From Trinickia violacea (GTDB lineage Bacteria; Pseudomonadota; Gammaproteobacteria; Burkholderiales; Burkholderiaceae), in NCBI RefSeq assembly GCF_005280735.1, contig NZ_CP040077.1, positions 3,472,001-3,536,000 on the forward strand: a DNA stretch of 64,000 nt. The letters run 5' to 3'. Under the pieces are notes generated by a model. It was not told the origin of the DNA. It made no database searches and saw only the letters and a list, made by a program, of their open reading frames with translations. Position numbers and translations under genes: made by a program. Every line of letters begins with the position of its first letter. The first letter of the stretch is position 1. Shown piece after piece: positions 17,399 to 24,949 of this stretch.

Positions 17399-19981
17399 AT
17401 GAAAACGCCAACCACATCGCCTCGACTAACCCTCCGTCGCTTGACGGGTTACGTGCTGCTCGCCACCGCGCCGTTCGCGCTGGCGTCGCACGCGGCCTTC
17501 GCACAAACCGAGCCGCCGCAGGACATGCCGCCGCAAACCGCACCGGCCGCACAGCAAGTCGATCCGCCCTCGCGCGTCGCACGCCTGAACTACATGTCGG
17601 GCGCCGTGACGACCGAGCCGGCCGGCGCAACCGACTGGTCGTACGCGACGCTCAACCGTCCGCTCACGACCGGCGATCAACTGTGGAACGACACGAACGC
17701 CCGCTCCGAGATGCATATCGGCTCGACGGCCGTGCGTCTCGGCGCCTCGACGAGCCTCGACGTCCTCAATCTCGACGACACCAACGCGCAGCTCAAGGTC
17801 GCGCAAGGCACGCTGTCGACGCACGTGCGCGAACTCGCGCCCGGTTCGTCGTATGAAATCGACACGCCGAACGTCGCGGTCGGCGTGACCGGCCCGGGCG
17901 ACTATCGCGTCGACGCCGCGCCCGACGGCAGCACGACGACGGTGACGGTCCGCGAGGGCTCAGTCACCGTCTACGGAGACGGCGGCCAAGTGCCGATGCA
18001 GGCCGGTCAGCAGATCACGTTCTCCGGCACGAATCTGCAGCAGGTGGCCAGCAACGGCACGCCCCCGCCCGACGCGTTCGATCACTGGGCGATGGGCCGC
18101 GATCAGGCCGAGGACCGCTCGATCTCCGCACGCTATGTATCGCGCGACATCCCCGGCTACCAGGATCTCGACGCGAACGGCACGTGGAGCAACAGCCCGC
18201 AGTACGGCGCCGTGTGGGTACCGAATTCGACGCCGGCGGGCTGGGCGCCGTACCACGAAGGCCACTGGGTCTGGCAAGCGCCGTGGGGCTGGACCTGGGT
18301 CGATGACGCACCGTGGGGCTTCGCGCCCTACCACTACGGCCGCTGGGCGTACGACGACGATCGTTGGGCGTGGGTGCCGGGTCCGCTCGTCGAAAGCGCG
18401 CCGCCCGTCTATGCGCCGGCGCTCGTCGCGTTCGTCGGCGGCGGAGACGGCGGTGTCGACTGGGGCGTGAACCTCACGATCGGCGGCGTCGCCACGGCGG
18501 GCTGCGCGTGGTTCCCACTCGGCCCGGGCGAAGTGTGGCACCCGAGGGAGGGCGGCTGGAGCCCGCGCTACTACGAGCGCGTGAACCAGACGGTGATCGT
18601 CAACAACCGCAACGTGAACATCACCAATATCAACAACATCCACAACACGTACATCAACTATCGCGCTCCGGGCGCGGTGACGGCAGTGCCGGCGACGGCG
18701 TTCGTCCACGGCCAGCCCGTCATGCGCTTCGCGCAGAAGGTCGATCCGCAGCAATGGCATAACGCGCGGATCGCCGCGGGTGCGCCGGGCATCGCGCCGG
18801 TACGCGAGAGCTTCGGGCCGGGACTGCGTCAGGCGAACTATCGGCCGCCGCAAGCCGCGATGGGCCGGCAGATCGTCGCGACACGCAACCCGGTCGTGCC
18901 GGCTGCGTTCAACGATCACCTCGCGCAGCGGTTCGCGCAAGGCGGCCAGGTGCCGGGCGCCGGCGCCCCGGTCGTGCGCAGCGCGCCGCCGGCCGCGTTC
19001 CGCGAACAGGGTGCGCAGCAGGCGCACGGCGCGCCCGGCGGTGCGCCGGCACGCGACGTGCGGCTCGTCAACACGCGCTCGCCGGTGATGGCGCCGATGC
19101 ACGGTCCGGCACAGGCGGCCGAGCGTCCGGCTCCGGGGGCGCCTAGCGGCGCGCGTCCGGAATTCGGGCAGCAATCCGCGCCGCACGCGCCGATGGCCGC
19201 CGAGCATGGTCAGCCGGGCAACGGCGTGCCGCGTCCGCCGCAATTGATGGGCAACGCGAATAGTCCGCAGCATGCGCCGGGGCCGATGGAGCAACGCCAG
19301 CCGATGGCGCAGCAGCGCGGCGAGCCGGGTGCCGCTCCGGGCCGCGAGGCACAGCCGCAAGTGCCGCATCCGGAAGCGCGTGCCCCGCAGGCGCCGCAAG
19401 GTGGCGAACCGCGTCAAGAAGCCCGCATGCCGCAAGCACCGCAGGGCGGCGCGCCGCGTCAAGAGGCCCGTATGCCGCAAGCACCGCAAGGTGGCGCGCC
19501 GCGTCAAGAGGCCCGTATGCCGCAAGCACCGCAGGGCGGTGAGCCGCGTCAAGAAGCCCGTATGCCGCAAGCACCGCAGAGCGGCGCGCCGCGTCAAGAG
19601 GCCCGTATGCCGCAAGCACCGCAAGGTGGCGCGCCGCGTCCGGAGTTCCAGCAGCGCGAAGCGCAGCAGCCACGTCCTGAGCAGCATGCCGCGCAGCAGC
19701 CGCAGGCTCGTCCGCAGCCGGCACGCCCGGAACCGCAACCGGTTCAGCGCGCTGAGCCGCGCCCGCAGCCGCAACCGCAGGTGCATCAAGAGCCGCGTCC
19801 GCAGCCCCAACCGCAGGCGCATGCGGAACCGCGCCCACAACCGCAGCCGCAGCCGCAGCCGCAGGCCCGCGCCGAGCCGCGTCCGGAGCCGGCACGCCCG
19901 CAACCGCAGCAGCAGCCGCACCCGGAACAGCACGCCGAGCAGCACAGCGGCGGCGGTCAAAACGAGCACAAAAAGGAATGA
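17399..19981 (+). CDS. FecR/DUF6600-like secreted protein with Pro/Gln-rich repeat tail
   Basis: The product is 860 aa. It has a signal peptide (residues 1-35, cut near HAAFA). A FecR-like beta domain follows (about 60-210: RVARLNYMSGAVTTEPAGA, then GTLSTHVRELAPGSSYEIDT and NVAVGVTGPGDYRVD). Next is a Trp/Tyr-rich domain (about 250-400) with PYHEGHWVWQAPWGWTWVDD repeated in looser form, as in DUF6600 proteins. The last 350 residues are Pro/Gln/Arg-rich and hold the 15-residue tandem repeat at 19385-19645. It is presumably periplasmic or surface-exposed; the function is unknown. A strong terminator follows. Confidence 0.85.
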   Translation: MKTPTTSPRLTLRRLTGYVLLATAPFALASHAAFAQTEPPQDMPPQTAPAAQQVDPPSRVARLNYMSGAVTTEPAGATDWSYATLNRPLTTGDQLWNDTNARSEMHIGSTAVRLGASTSLDVLNLDDTNAQLKVAQGTLSTHVRELAPGSSYEIDTPNVAVGVTGPGDYRVDAAPDGSTTTVTVREGSVTVYGDGGQVPMQAGQQITFSGTNLQQVASNGTPPPDAFDHWAMGRDQAEDRSISARYVSRDIPGYQDLDANGTWSNSPQYGAVWVPNSTPAGWAPYHEGHWVWQAPWGWTWVDDAPWGFAPYHYGRWAYDDDRWAWVPGPLVESAPPVYAPALVAFVGGGDGGVDWGVNLTIGGVATAGCAWFPLGPGEVWHPREGGWSPRYYERVNQTVIVNNRNVNITNINNIHNTYINYRAPGAVTAVPATAFVHGQPVMRFAQKVDPQQWHNARIAAGAPGIAPVRESFGPGLRQANYRPPQAAMGRQIVATRNPVVPAAFNDHLAQRFAQGGQVPGAGAPVVRSAPPAAFREQGAQQAHGAPGGAPARDVRLVNTRSPVMAPMHGPAQAAERPAPGAPSGARPEFGQQSAPHAPMAAEHGQPGNGVPRPPQLMGNANSPQHAPGPMEQRQPMAQQRGEPGAAPGREAQPQVPHPEARAPQAPQGGEPRQEARMPQAPQGGAPRQEARMPQAPQGGAPRQEARMPQAPQGGEPRQEARMPQAPQSGAPRQEARMPQAPQGGAPRPEFQQREAQQPRPEQHAAQQPQARPQPARPEPQPVQRAEPRPQPQPQVHQEPRPQPQPQAHAEPRPQPQPQPQPQARAEPRPEPARPQPQQQPHPEQHAEQHSGGGQNEHKKE
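19385..19645 (+). repeat. 45-bp coding tandem repeat, five full units plus a partial
   Basis: Units start at 19385, 19430, 19475, 19520, 19565 and 19610, each encoding a 15-residue unit of the form PQAPQGGxPRQEARM with x Glu or Ala. The sixth unit diverges after PRPEF. The near-identity of the units suggests recent expansion and possible length variation between strains. Confidence 0.92.
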
Positions 19982-20000
19982 CCGGCACGCTGTAAACGAC

Positions 20001-20031
20001 AAAGCCCGCGGCATGGTCCGCGGGCTTTTTT
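20001..20031 (+). terminator. Rho-independent terminator after the FecR-like gene
   Basis: AAAGCCCGCGG (20001-20011) pairs with CCGCGGGCTTT (20018-20028), loop CATGGT, with the T-run continuing to 20031. Confidence 0.9.
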
Positions 20032-20122
20032 ACATCCGACGAATCAGCGATGACGGCAGGATCGCGGTACGGCGGCCAACGTCCGCCGCCCCCGCGCCCA
20101 ATTTCGACAACGCGACGCGCCT

Positions 20123-21094
20123 TCAGACCGCCATCGGCGCCGTCAACGGATCGTGGTGCCGGTAGCCGGCCAGCGAGAAATCGGCCGGTTCGACCTTCTC
20201 CAGCCACTCGGGCTCGTAGACGCCCGTTTCCGCATAGCTCGGCACGCGCTCGGAAATCGTGAGCGTCGGGCTCTCGTACGGTTCGCGCTCGAGCTGCTTC
20301 TTGAGCATATCGAGCTGGTTCTCGTAGATGTGCGCATCGCCGATGAAATACGTGAACCAGCGCGGCGTATAGCCCGTCAGCCGCCCGACGAGCGACAGCA
20401 GCGCCGCGCCTTCGGTCAGATTGAACGGTGTGCCGAGGCCGACGTCGTTGCTGCGGATATAGAGGCACAGCGAAATCTCGCGGCGCGTCGCGTTCGGCAG
20501 GAACTGATACAGCAGATGGCACGCGGGCAGCGCAATCTGATCGAGCAGCGCCGGATTCCATCCGTGAAACAAAATGCGGCGGTCGCCGGGGTTCTGCATG
20601 ATCGTATCGAGGCACTGGCGCAGTTGATCGACGGCCTTGTAGAGCAGGACCTTACCCTGCCCGTCTTCCTCGAACTGCGTGACGATGCGATAGCCGCGCC
20701 CGGTCGCATCGGCGATCTGCGCGGACGCATCCGCGTTCAGCAGCTTGTATGCGGGCCACTTGCGCCACTGCACGCCGTACACGTCGCCGAGGTCGTCGGG
20801 GCCTTCGCGGTAGGGGTTCGCGAGCCACTGCGGGTTGTCGTTCGCGTTCGCATCCCACACTTTGCAACCGAGATCGCGGAAATCGGCCGCGCTCCTCGAG
20901 GCGCGCAAAAAGCCGACCATCTCGCCGATCGCCGATTTGAACGCGAGCTTCTTCGTCGTCACAGCCGGAAAGCCCTGCTGCAGATCGAAGCGCATCATGG
21001 CGCCGGGGATGCTGATGGTGCGGATGCCTGTGCGGTTTTCCTGCCAGGTGCCGGTATCGAGGATCGTGCGGACGAGGTCCAGGTATTGTTTCAT
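20123..21094 (-). CDS. thyA: Thymidylate synthase
   Basis: The protein is 323 aa, starting MKQYLDLVRTILDTGTWQEN with AAGGAAA upstream. The catalytic cysteine sits in LPACHLLYQF (residues about 205-214), and the dUMP-binding RRILFHGWNPALLDQIAL precedes it. It methylates dUMP to dTMP using methylene-tetrahydrofolate, which becomes dihydrofolate; FolA (31339) recycles that product. The protein is longer than the 264-residue E. coli form because of an internal insertion, as in the long ThyA class. In many bacteria thyA and folA are neighbours; here an amyloid island separates them. Confidence 0.96.
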   Translation of the reverse strand: MKQYLDLVRTILDTGTWQENRTGIRTISIPGAMMRFDLQQGFPAVTTKKLAFKSAIGEMVGFLRASRSAADFRDLGCKVWDANANDNPQWLANPYREGPDDLGDVYGVQWRKWPAYKLLNADASAQIADATGRGYRIVTQFEEDGQGKVLLYKAVDQLRQCLDTIMQNPGDRRILFHGWNPALLDQIALPACHLLYQFLPNATRREISLCLYIRSNDVGLGTPFNLTEGAALLSLVGRLTGYTPRWFTYFIGDAHIYENQLDMLKKQLEREPYESPTLTISERVPSYAETGVYEPEWLEKVEPADFSLAGYRHHDPLTAPMAV

Positions 21095-21138
21095 TCGGGG
21101 TTTCCTTCGGCGCGGCGGGAAGCCGCGGAGGTGGCGGT

Positions 21139-21185
21139 CTGCGGCAGCCGTGTGCCGCAGCTTTTTAGCGATAACCCCGATTCTA
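21139..21185 (-). promoter_or_regulatory. Probable thyA promoter and leader hairpin
   Basis: On the minus strand TAGAAT (complement of 21180-21185) is a good -10 box. The leader then contains an eight-bp perfect hairpin, CTGCGGCA (21139-21146) with TGCCGCAG (21153-21160), about 45 bases before the thyA ATG. Read on the plus strand the hairpin is followed by CTTTTT and looks like a terminator, but no plus-strand gene ends there. Confidence 0.45.
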
Positions 21186-21260
21186 GCAAGCGGCGTTGCA
21201 CCGCTCACGGCGCGCGCCCGGCGAGACACCGGGCGCCCATGTCATCGCTGTTGCCACGCG

Positions 21261-22628
21261 CTAGCAGCCCGACGCCGTCTCGGCTTCCATGTGACGCATG
21301 CCGTGCGCGCACAGCAAGCGATACAGCGTCACGCGCGAAATGCCGAGTTCCTGCGCCGCATCGCCGAGGCGTCCGCGATGGCGCAACAGCGCGAGCTCGA
21401 TCGCCTGCCGCTCCGCCGCTTCGCGCGCCTGCGCGAGCGAGACCGGCACGATCTCGACGTACTCCGCGAGCTCCAGATCGCGCGCCGTGATCGAACGCCC
21501 TTCCGACATCACGATTGCGCGCCGCACGCGGTTGATCAGTTCGCGCACATTGCCGGGCCAGCCGTAGTTGTGGAGCGCAGCGATCGCATCGGGCGAAAAG
21601 CCGCGCAGACGCCTGCTCGCATCTTTCTTGAAGCGGTCGAGCATGTGTTTCGCGAGCAGCTCGATATCCTTGCCGCGCGCGCGCAGCGGCGGCTCGTCGA
21701 TCTGCAGCACGCACAGGCGGTGATAGAGGTCCGCGCGAAATCGCCCTTCGAGCATCGCCTGATGCATGTCGACATGGGTCGCCGAAATGATGCGCACGTC
21801 GACCGGCACCGCCGCATGACCGCCGAGCCGCTCGACCGTGCGCTCCTGGAGAAAGCGCAACAGGCTCGCCTGGCTTTCGAGCGGCAGGTCGCCGATTTCA
21901 TCGAGAAACAGCGTGCCCCCGTTAGCCGCTTCGACGCGCCCGATCTTGCGCTGATTCGCGCCGGTAAACGCGCCGCGTTCGTAGCCGAAGAGTTCCGATT
22001 GCAAGAGGTGCGGCGGAATCGCGCCGCAATTGATCGCGACGAACGGCGCCTCGCGCCGCGACGAGCGCTCGTGAATCGCGACCGCCGTCAGTTCCTTGCC
22101 CGTGCCGGATTCACCCGAGATGAACACCGGCGCATCGGTCATCGCGACTTTGCGGATCGAGCGGAAGAGCGCCATCATCGCGTCGCACGATCCCACCATC
22201 TCGCCTTCGCCGACATGCTCGCGTTCATTGGACGCCGCATCCGAATCGTCGAGCGACACCATGCCGTACGCGTGGCCGACCGAATCGACGATGCGGGTCT
22301 CCGCATAGGGCATCGTCACGTAATCGAAACAGTAGTCGCGTATCAAGCGGCGCACCGCGGCGTCCTGCAACTGGCCGGGCGACGTGGTCGCGACCCAGCC
22401 GACGTTCGGCATCGTGAGACACGACTCGAACGCCACGATCTCGTGTTGCTGAAAATGGCTCGACAGATCGAGCAGACCGCCCGCCGCCATATCGCTTTTT
22501 ACGGCGCGGCGAACGTCGCGCGCGCACCCGACGACATCGACATGCCAGCCGCGTTGGTGGAACTCCGAATTCAGCTGTGCGCTGGGTTCCCGAGTAACGT
22601 AGATCAATTGCCGCAGTGCGGATTCCAT
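21261..22628 (-). CDS. Sigma-54-dependent activator with VpsR-like receiver domain (amyloid island, left)
   Basis: The protein is 455 aa. Residues 1-125 form a receiver-like domain of VpsR type (YVTREPSAQLNSEFHQRGWH, then IRDYCFDYVTMPY and VGHAYGMVSL) without an obvious phospho-acceptor site. Residues 145-375 are the AAA+ domain: Walker A GESGTGKE, GAFTGA loop, Walker B TLFLDEIG, and WPGNVRELINRVRRA. The end is a Fis-type helix-turn-helix (AAQELGISRVTLYRLL). The intact GAFTGA means it can drive sigma-54 polymerase. It is divergent from the amyloid operon across a 546-bp control region. VpsR and BerB relatives bind cyclic di-GMP, so the same is plausible here. Confidence 0.9.
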   Translation of the reverse strand: MESALRQLIYVTREPSAQLNSEFHQRGWHVDVVGCARDVRRAVKSDMAAGGLLDLSSHFQQHEIVAFESCLTMPNVGWVATTSPGQLQDAAVRRLIRDYCFDYVTMPYAETRIVDSVGHAYGMVSLDDSDAASNEREHVGEGEMVGSCDAMMALFRSIRKVAMTDAPVFISGESGTGKELTAVAIHERSSRREAPFVAINCGAIPPHLLQSELFGYERGAFTGANQRKIGRVEAANGGTLFLDEIGDLPLESQASLLRFLQERTVERLGGHAAVPVDVRIISATHVDMHQAMLEGRFRADLYHRLCVLQIDEPPLRARGKDIELLAKHMLDRFKKDASRRLRGFSPDAIAALHNYGWPGNVRELINRVRRAIVMSEGRSITARDLELAEYVEIVPVSLAQAREAAERQAIELALLRHRGRLGDAAQELGISRVTLYRLLCAHGMRHMEAETASGC

Positions 22629-23039
22629 TCTTCAGATCCTCTCGTCAACAAACGCCAAGGATGACGACGTGCTCGAATCACCTGTAGCGCGAGCCCGCTG
22701 GATCACCTCGATATTCGTATATCAAATACGATTACCGAACGGCCATTCCATTCCGTGTGGACAGCGGATCCCCGATATGCGGCGCGTGAAACGCTTATGA
22801 CCGTGGCAATGGTCTTATTTTGAAGGCTGAAGCTGTTTTGAGAGCTTACTATACCGCCGGGTCTGCGAACACAATTATGCGAAGAAAATAATCGGAAACA
22901 GCCTTCCACAAGGGCCTTCGCGTAAAACCCTTCATTCTTCATACAACTAATAAAAGCATTTCTTCCCGATATTTCGGAGTCCGCTGAAGCCATTTCGAAA
23001 GCCCTTCCCAACACGAAATTCCGCTGCATTTCGACCCCC

Positions 23040-23055
23040 GTTTCAGCGCTGAAAC
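23040..23055. promoter_or_regulatory. Perfect 16-bp palindrome, candidate activator (UAS) site
   Basis: GTTTCAGCGCTGAAAC reads identically on both strands and is centred about 110 bases before the predicted sigma-54 transcription start, the usual distance for an enhancer-binding activator. A weaker dyad, TCGTAT (22715-22720) with ATACGA (22726-22731), lies further up. The surrounding 22690-23130 is clearly more AT-rich than the rest of the window and holds no credible gene. Confidence 0.5.
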
Positions 23056-23130
23056 ACTTTCCCTGGATTTCGCGCATTCCGCATTGCGACATTTTTAAGC
23101 CCGCCAATTACGGCAATGGTTTCCGGGCGA

Positions 23131-23147
23131 TGGCATAGCTCTCGCTA
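23131..23147 (+). promoter_or_regulatory. Sigma-54 (-24/-12) promoter of the amyloid operon
   Basis: TGGCATAGCTCTCGCTA has the GG (23132-23133) and GC (23144-23145) elements exactly ten bases apart, matching the consensus TGGCAC-N5-TTGCW except in the T-T before GC. Initiation would fall near 23157, 18 bases before the first ATG. Two sigma-54 activators flank the operon, which strengthens the call. Confidence 0.75.
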
Positions 23148-23174
23148 AATATCCAGCACACCGGAGACAACCTC

Positions 23175-23657
23175 ATGTCACTCGCTTCCTTTTCTCCTAC
23201 GCGCAAGCGTCCGCTTCTGGCCACGCTGTTCGCCGTGCTCGTCTCGCTTGCGCTACCGGTCGCAGCCAGCGCGCAGGAAGCCGCCGATGCGAACCCGCTG
23301 CAGATGGCGAATCTCGTCGTAGCCGAAACCTGGCCGACGCTCGCGCCGCTGCCGCAAAGCCTCATCGCGACGCGCGCCGTGCTCGAGTTCAACGCGGCGC
23401 CGGCAGCCGGCAACGACGCGCTGGATGCCGGCGACGACGCCTTGCCCGTCAACGCGCCGCCGCTCGACGACCAGGTGCTTTCGCGGCAGCGCGGCGGACG
23501 TGAGGGCATGGTGATGCTCGCCGCGACCCCGCAGCTCATGAAAGGCGGCAACGCCGTCACGCTGTGGGACGAAATCGCACCGCCCGCCCCGCTGCCCGTT
23601 CCCGTCGACTCGGGACGCGCCGCGCAAGGCAACGTCGCGAGCTACACGCGACAGTAA
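23175..23657 (+). CDS. First protein of the Fap-like operon, secreted, with a double-glycine-like motif
   Basis: The product is 160 aa. Residues 1-33 are a Sec signal peptide (cut after ASA). The mature chain is acidic and Ala/Pro-rich. The segment LDDQVLSRQRGG (residues 97-108) has Leu at -12 and -7 and Gly-Gly at -2/-1, the spacing of double-glycine leaders cut by C39 peptidases, and a C39-like protease is encoded four genes downstream. The segment after it (MVMLAATPQLMKGGNAVTLW) is the most hydrophobic. The position corresponds to fapA, but I see no amyloid repeats and cannot prove homology. An SD (GGAG) sits eight bases before the ATG. Confidence 0.72.
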   Translation: MSLASFSPTRKRPLLATLFAVLVSLALPVAASAQEAADANPLQMANLVVAETWPTLAPLPQSLIATRAVLEFNAAPAAGNDALDAGDDALPVNAPPLDDQVLSRQRGGREGMVMLAATPQLMKGGNAVTLWDEIAPPAPLPVPVDSGRAAQGNVASYTRQ

Positions 23658-23778
23658 GTAAGCGCCGAAGGCCGCTGTCAGTAAGAAACGGAAAGTAACC
23701 AAACGAATTCGCGGGACCGATTTTTCAACGGCAGTCAATGCAATGCCGGGAAGGCCGGTCTTTCGCGGGGGAACTTCG

Positions 23779-24288
23779 ATGACCGCCACACTCTTCGCCA
23801 AGCGCGTGCAGCGTGCGCTCGCGCTGATCCCGGCTTTCGCCGGCGCGTTGCTGATCGGCGCGGTCGGCATAGGTGCCGCCGGCAACGCCAACGCCCAGCA
23901 AAACGGCAACCCCGGCAACATCATCGTCGAGAGCACGGTCACGCCGCGCGACGCGTTCAATCCCGTGCCCAAGAGCGCGGACCCCGTCGCGGTCAGCGCT
24001 ACGACGTTCCCGGCCACCACCTTCAATCCGACGATGGCCACGGTCGTCTCCGATCTCGACCTGACCGATGCGCACGGCTCGAACGGCGTGTCGACGGCCG
24101 GCATGAACGGCAGCGAAGCGGGCTTGCAGGCCGTCACGAAGATTCTTTCGGGCACGACGACGGGCAAGAACGTCGCCGTGGGCGCGAACGCGCTGCCGCA
24201 GCAAGGGGTGGGCGTGGGCGGCCAGATCTCGATGTCGGTGACGGGCGCGCTCGCGCCGCTCGGCTCCGTACTGGGAGCGCTGAAATGA
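23779..24288 (+). CDS. Second secreted protein of the Fap-like operon, unknown function
   Basis: The product is 169 aa from the ATG at 23779, which has GGGGGAA just upstream; a start at 23743 lacks a ribosome site. Residues 1-39 form a signal peptide (core ALIPAFAGALLIGAVGIGAA, cut after NANA). The mature protein is Thr/Ser/Gly-rich with few charges and ends VGVGGQISMSVTGALAPLGS, which might be a short beta or amphipathic segment. There are no recognisable repeats or catalytic motifs. It could be a FapA-like chaperone or a minor fibre component. Its stop overlaps the next ATG (ATGA), so the two are translated together. Confidence 0.75.
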   Translation: MTATLFAKRVQRALALIPAFAGALLIGAVGIGAAGNANAQQNGNPGNIIVESTVTPRDAFNPVPKSADPVAVSATTFPATTFNPTMATVVSDLDLTDAHGSNGVSTAGMNGSEAGLQAVTKILSGTTTGKNVAVGANALPQQGVGVGGQISMSVTGALAPLGSVLGALK

Positions 24289-24926
24289 ACTCGCCACTTC
24301 ACGCACAACGCCCGCGCTGTGCGCTCACCGCTTTCGCGGGGCTGACGACGACCTTGCTCGCGCTCGCCGCGCCCGCCAGCGTCTTCGCCCAAGAGGCCGT
24401 GGTCACCGGAAACGCGACGATCGCGACCGGTGCGCTCAACGGCTCGAATGGCGCGCTCACGGTCAACCAGACCGCGGGCTTGAACAACGTGCAAAGCAAT
24501 CAAGCGGCAATCGTGAGCGGCACGGCCAACGGCGCCGCCTACAACGCCGGCTCGCAAAGCGCGAGCGCGATGGCGCGCGTGCCGAGCGCGAGCGCCAGCA
24601 TCGAAGGCAACGCCTTTTCGAATACGTCCGGAGCGGTGATGGTGAACCAGTCTGCGGGCGCAGCGAATCTCCAGCGCAACAGCGTCGGCCTAGGCGCTGC
24701 GGCGACAGGAGTGGAGACCGTCTCGGATAGCGAACTATCCGCGACGGCCCCCAAGCAAGGAGGTTTGGGGCAACAAGCGGGAGCCCACGACGCACGCCAG
24801 GCGGTCATCAGCAACGACGCCTTCAAAAACGTCAACGGGGTCGTGCAAGTCAACCAGACGGCCGGCGCCGGTAATGCCACGGCGAACAGTTTTGTGCTCC
24901 GTCCCCCGGCGGGCACTTTTTTTTAA
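24285..24926 (+). CDS. Fap-like amyloid subunit with three imperfect repeats (small)
   Basis: The product is 213 aa with a signal peptide (residues 1-35, cut after VFA). Three repeats lie near residues 47-77, 107-137 and 177-206. Each has the pattern of a small N/G turn, then V-x-V-N-Q-x-A-G, two to three residues, N-x-Q-x-N; for example GALTVNQTAGLNNVQSNQ and GAVMVNQSAGAANLQRNS. Three Asn/Gln-rich repeats joined by linkers is the layout of the Pseudomonas FapB and FapC fibre proteins. The repeats probably form beta-arches in a surface fibre. It overlaps the previous gene by four bases (ATGA) and lies 23 bp before the large subunit. Confidence 0.8.
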   Translation: MNSPLHAQRPRCALTAFAGLTTTLLALAAPASVFAQEAVVTGNATIATGALNGSNGALTVNQTAGLNNVQSNQAAIVSGTANGAAYNAGSQSASAMARVPSASASIEGNAFSNTSGAVMVNQSAGAANLQRNSVGLGAAATGVETVSDSELSATAPKQGGLGQQAGAHDARQAVISNDAFKNVNGVVQVNQTAGAGNATANSFVLRPPAGTFF

Positions 24927-24949
24927 CTTAGTCGTATCGGAGCGTAATC

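Noticed and set aside
19385..19645. Possible CRISPR-like array
   Set aside because: The units are contiguous with no spacers and stay in frame inside a coding gene.
17960..20014. A 684-codon minus-strand frame opposite the FecR-like gene
   Set aside because: Leu/Arg-rich shadow caused by repeat and GC bias; the plus frame has signal peptide and domains.
22801..22822. Second -24/-12 promoter at the TGGCAATGG stretch
   Set aside because: No GC at the required ten-base spacing after GG.
22703..23107. A 134-codon minus-strand frame between the left activator and the first amyloid gene
   Set aside because: It overlaps the predicted palindrome, has no family match or ribosome site that convinces, and lies in an AT-rich control region.
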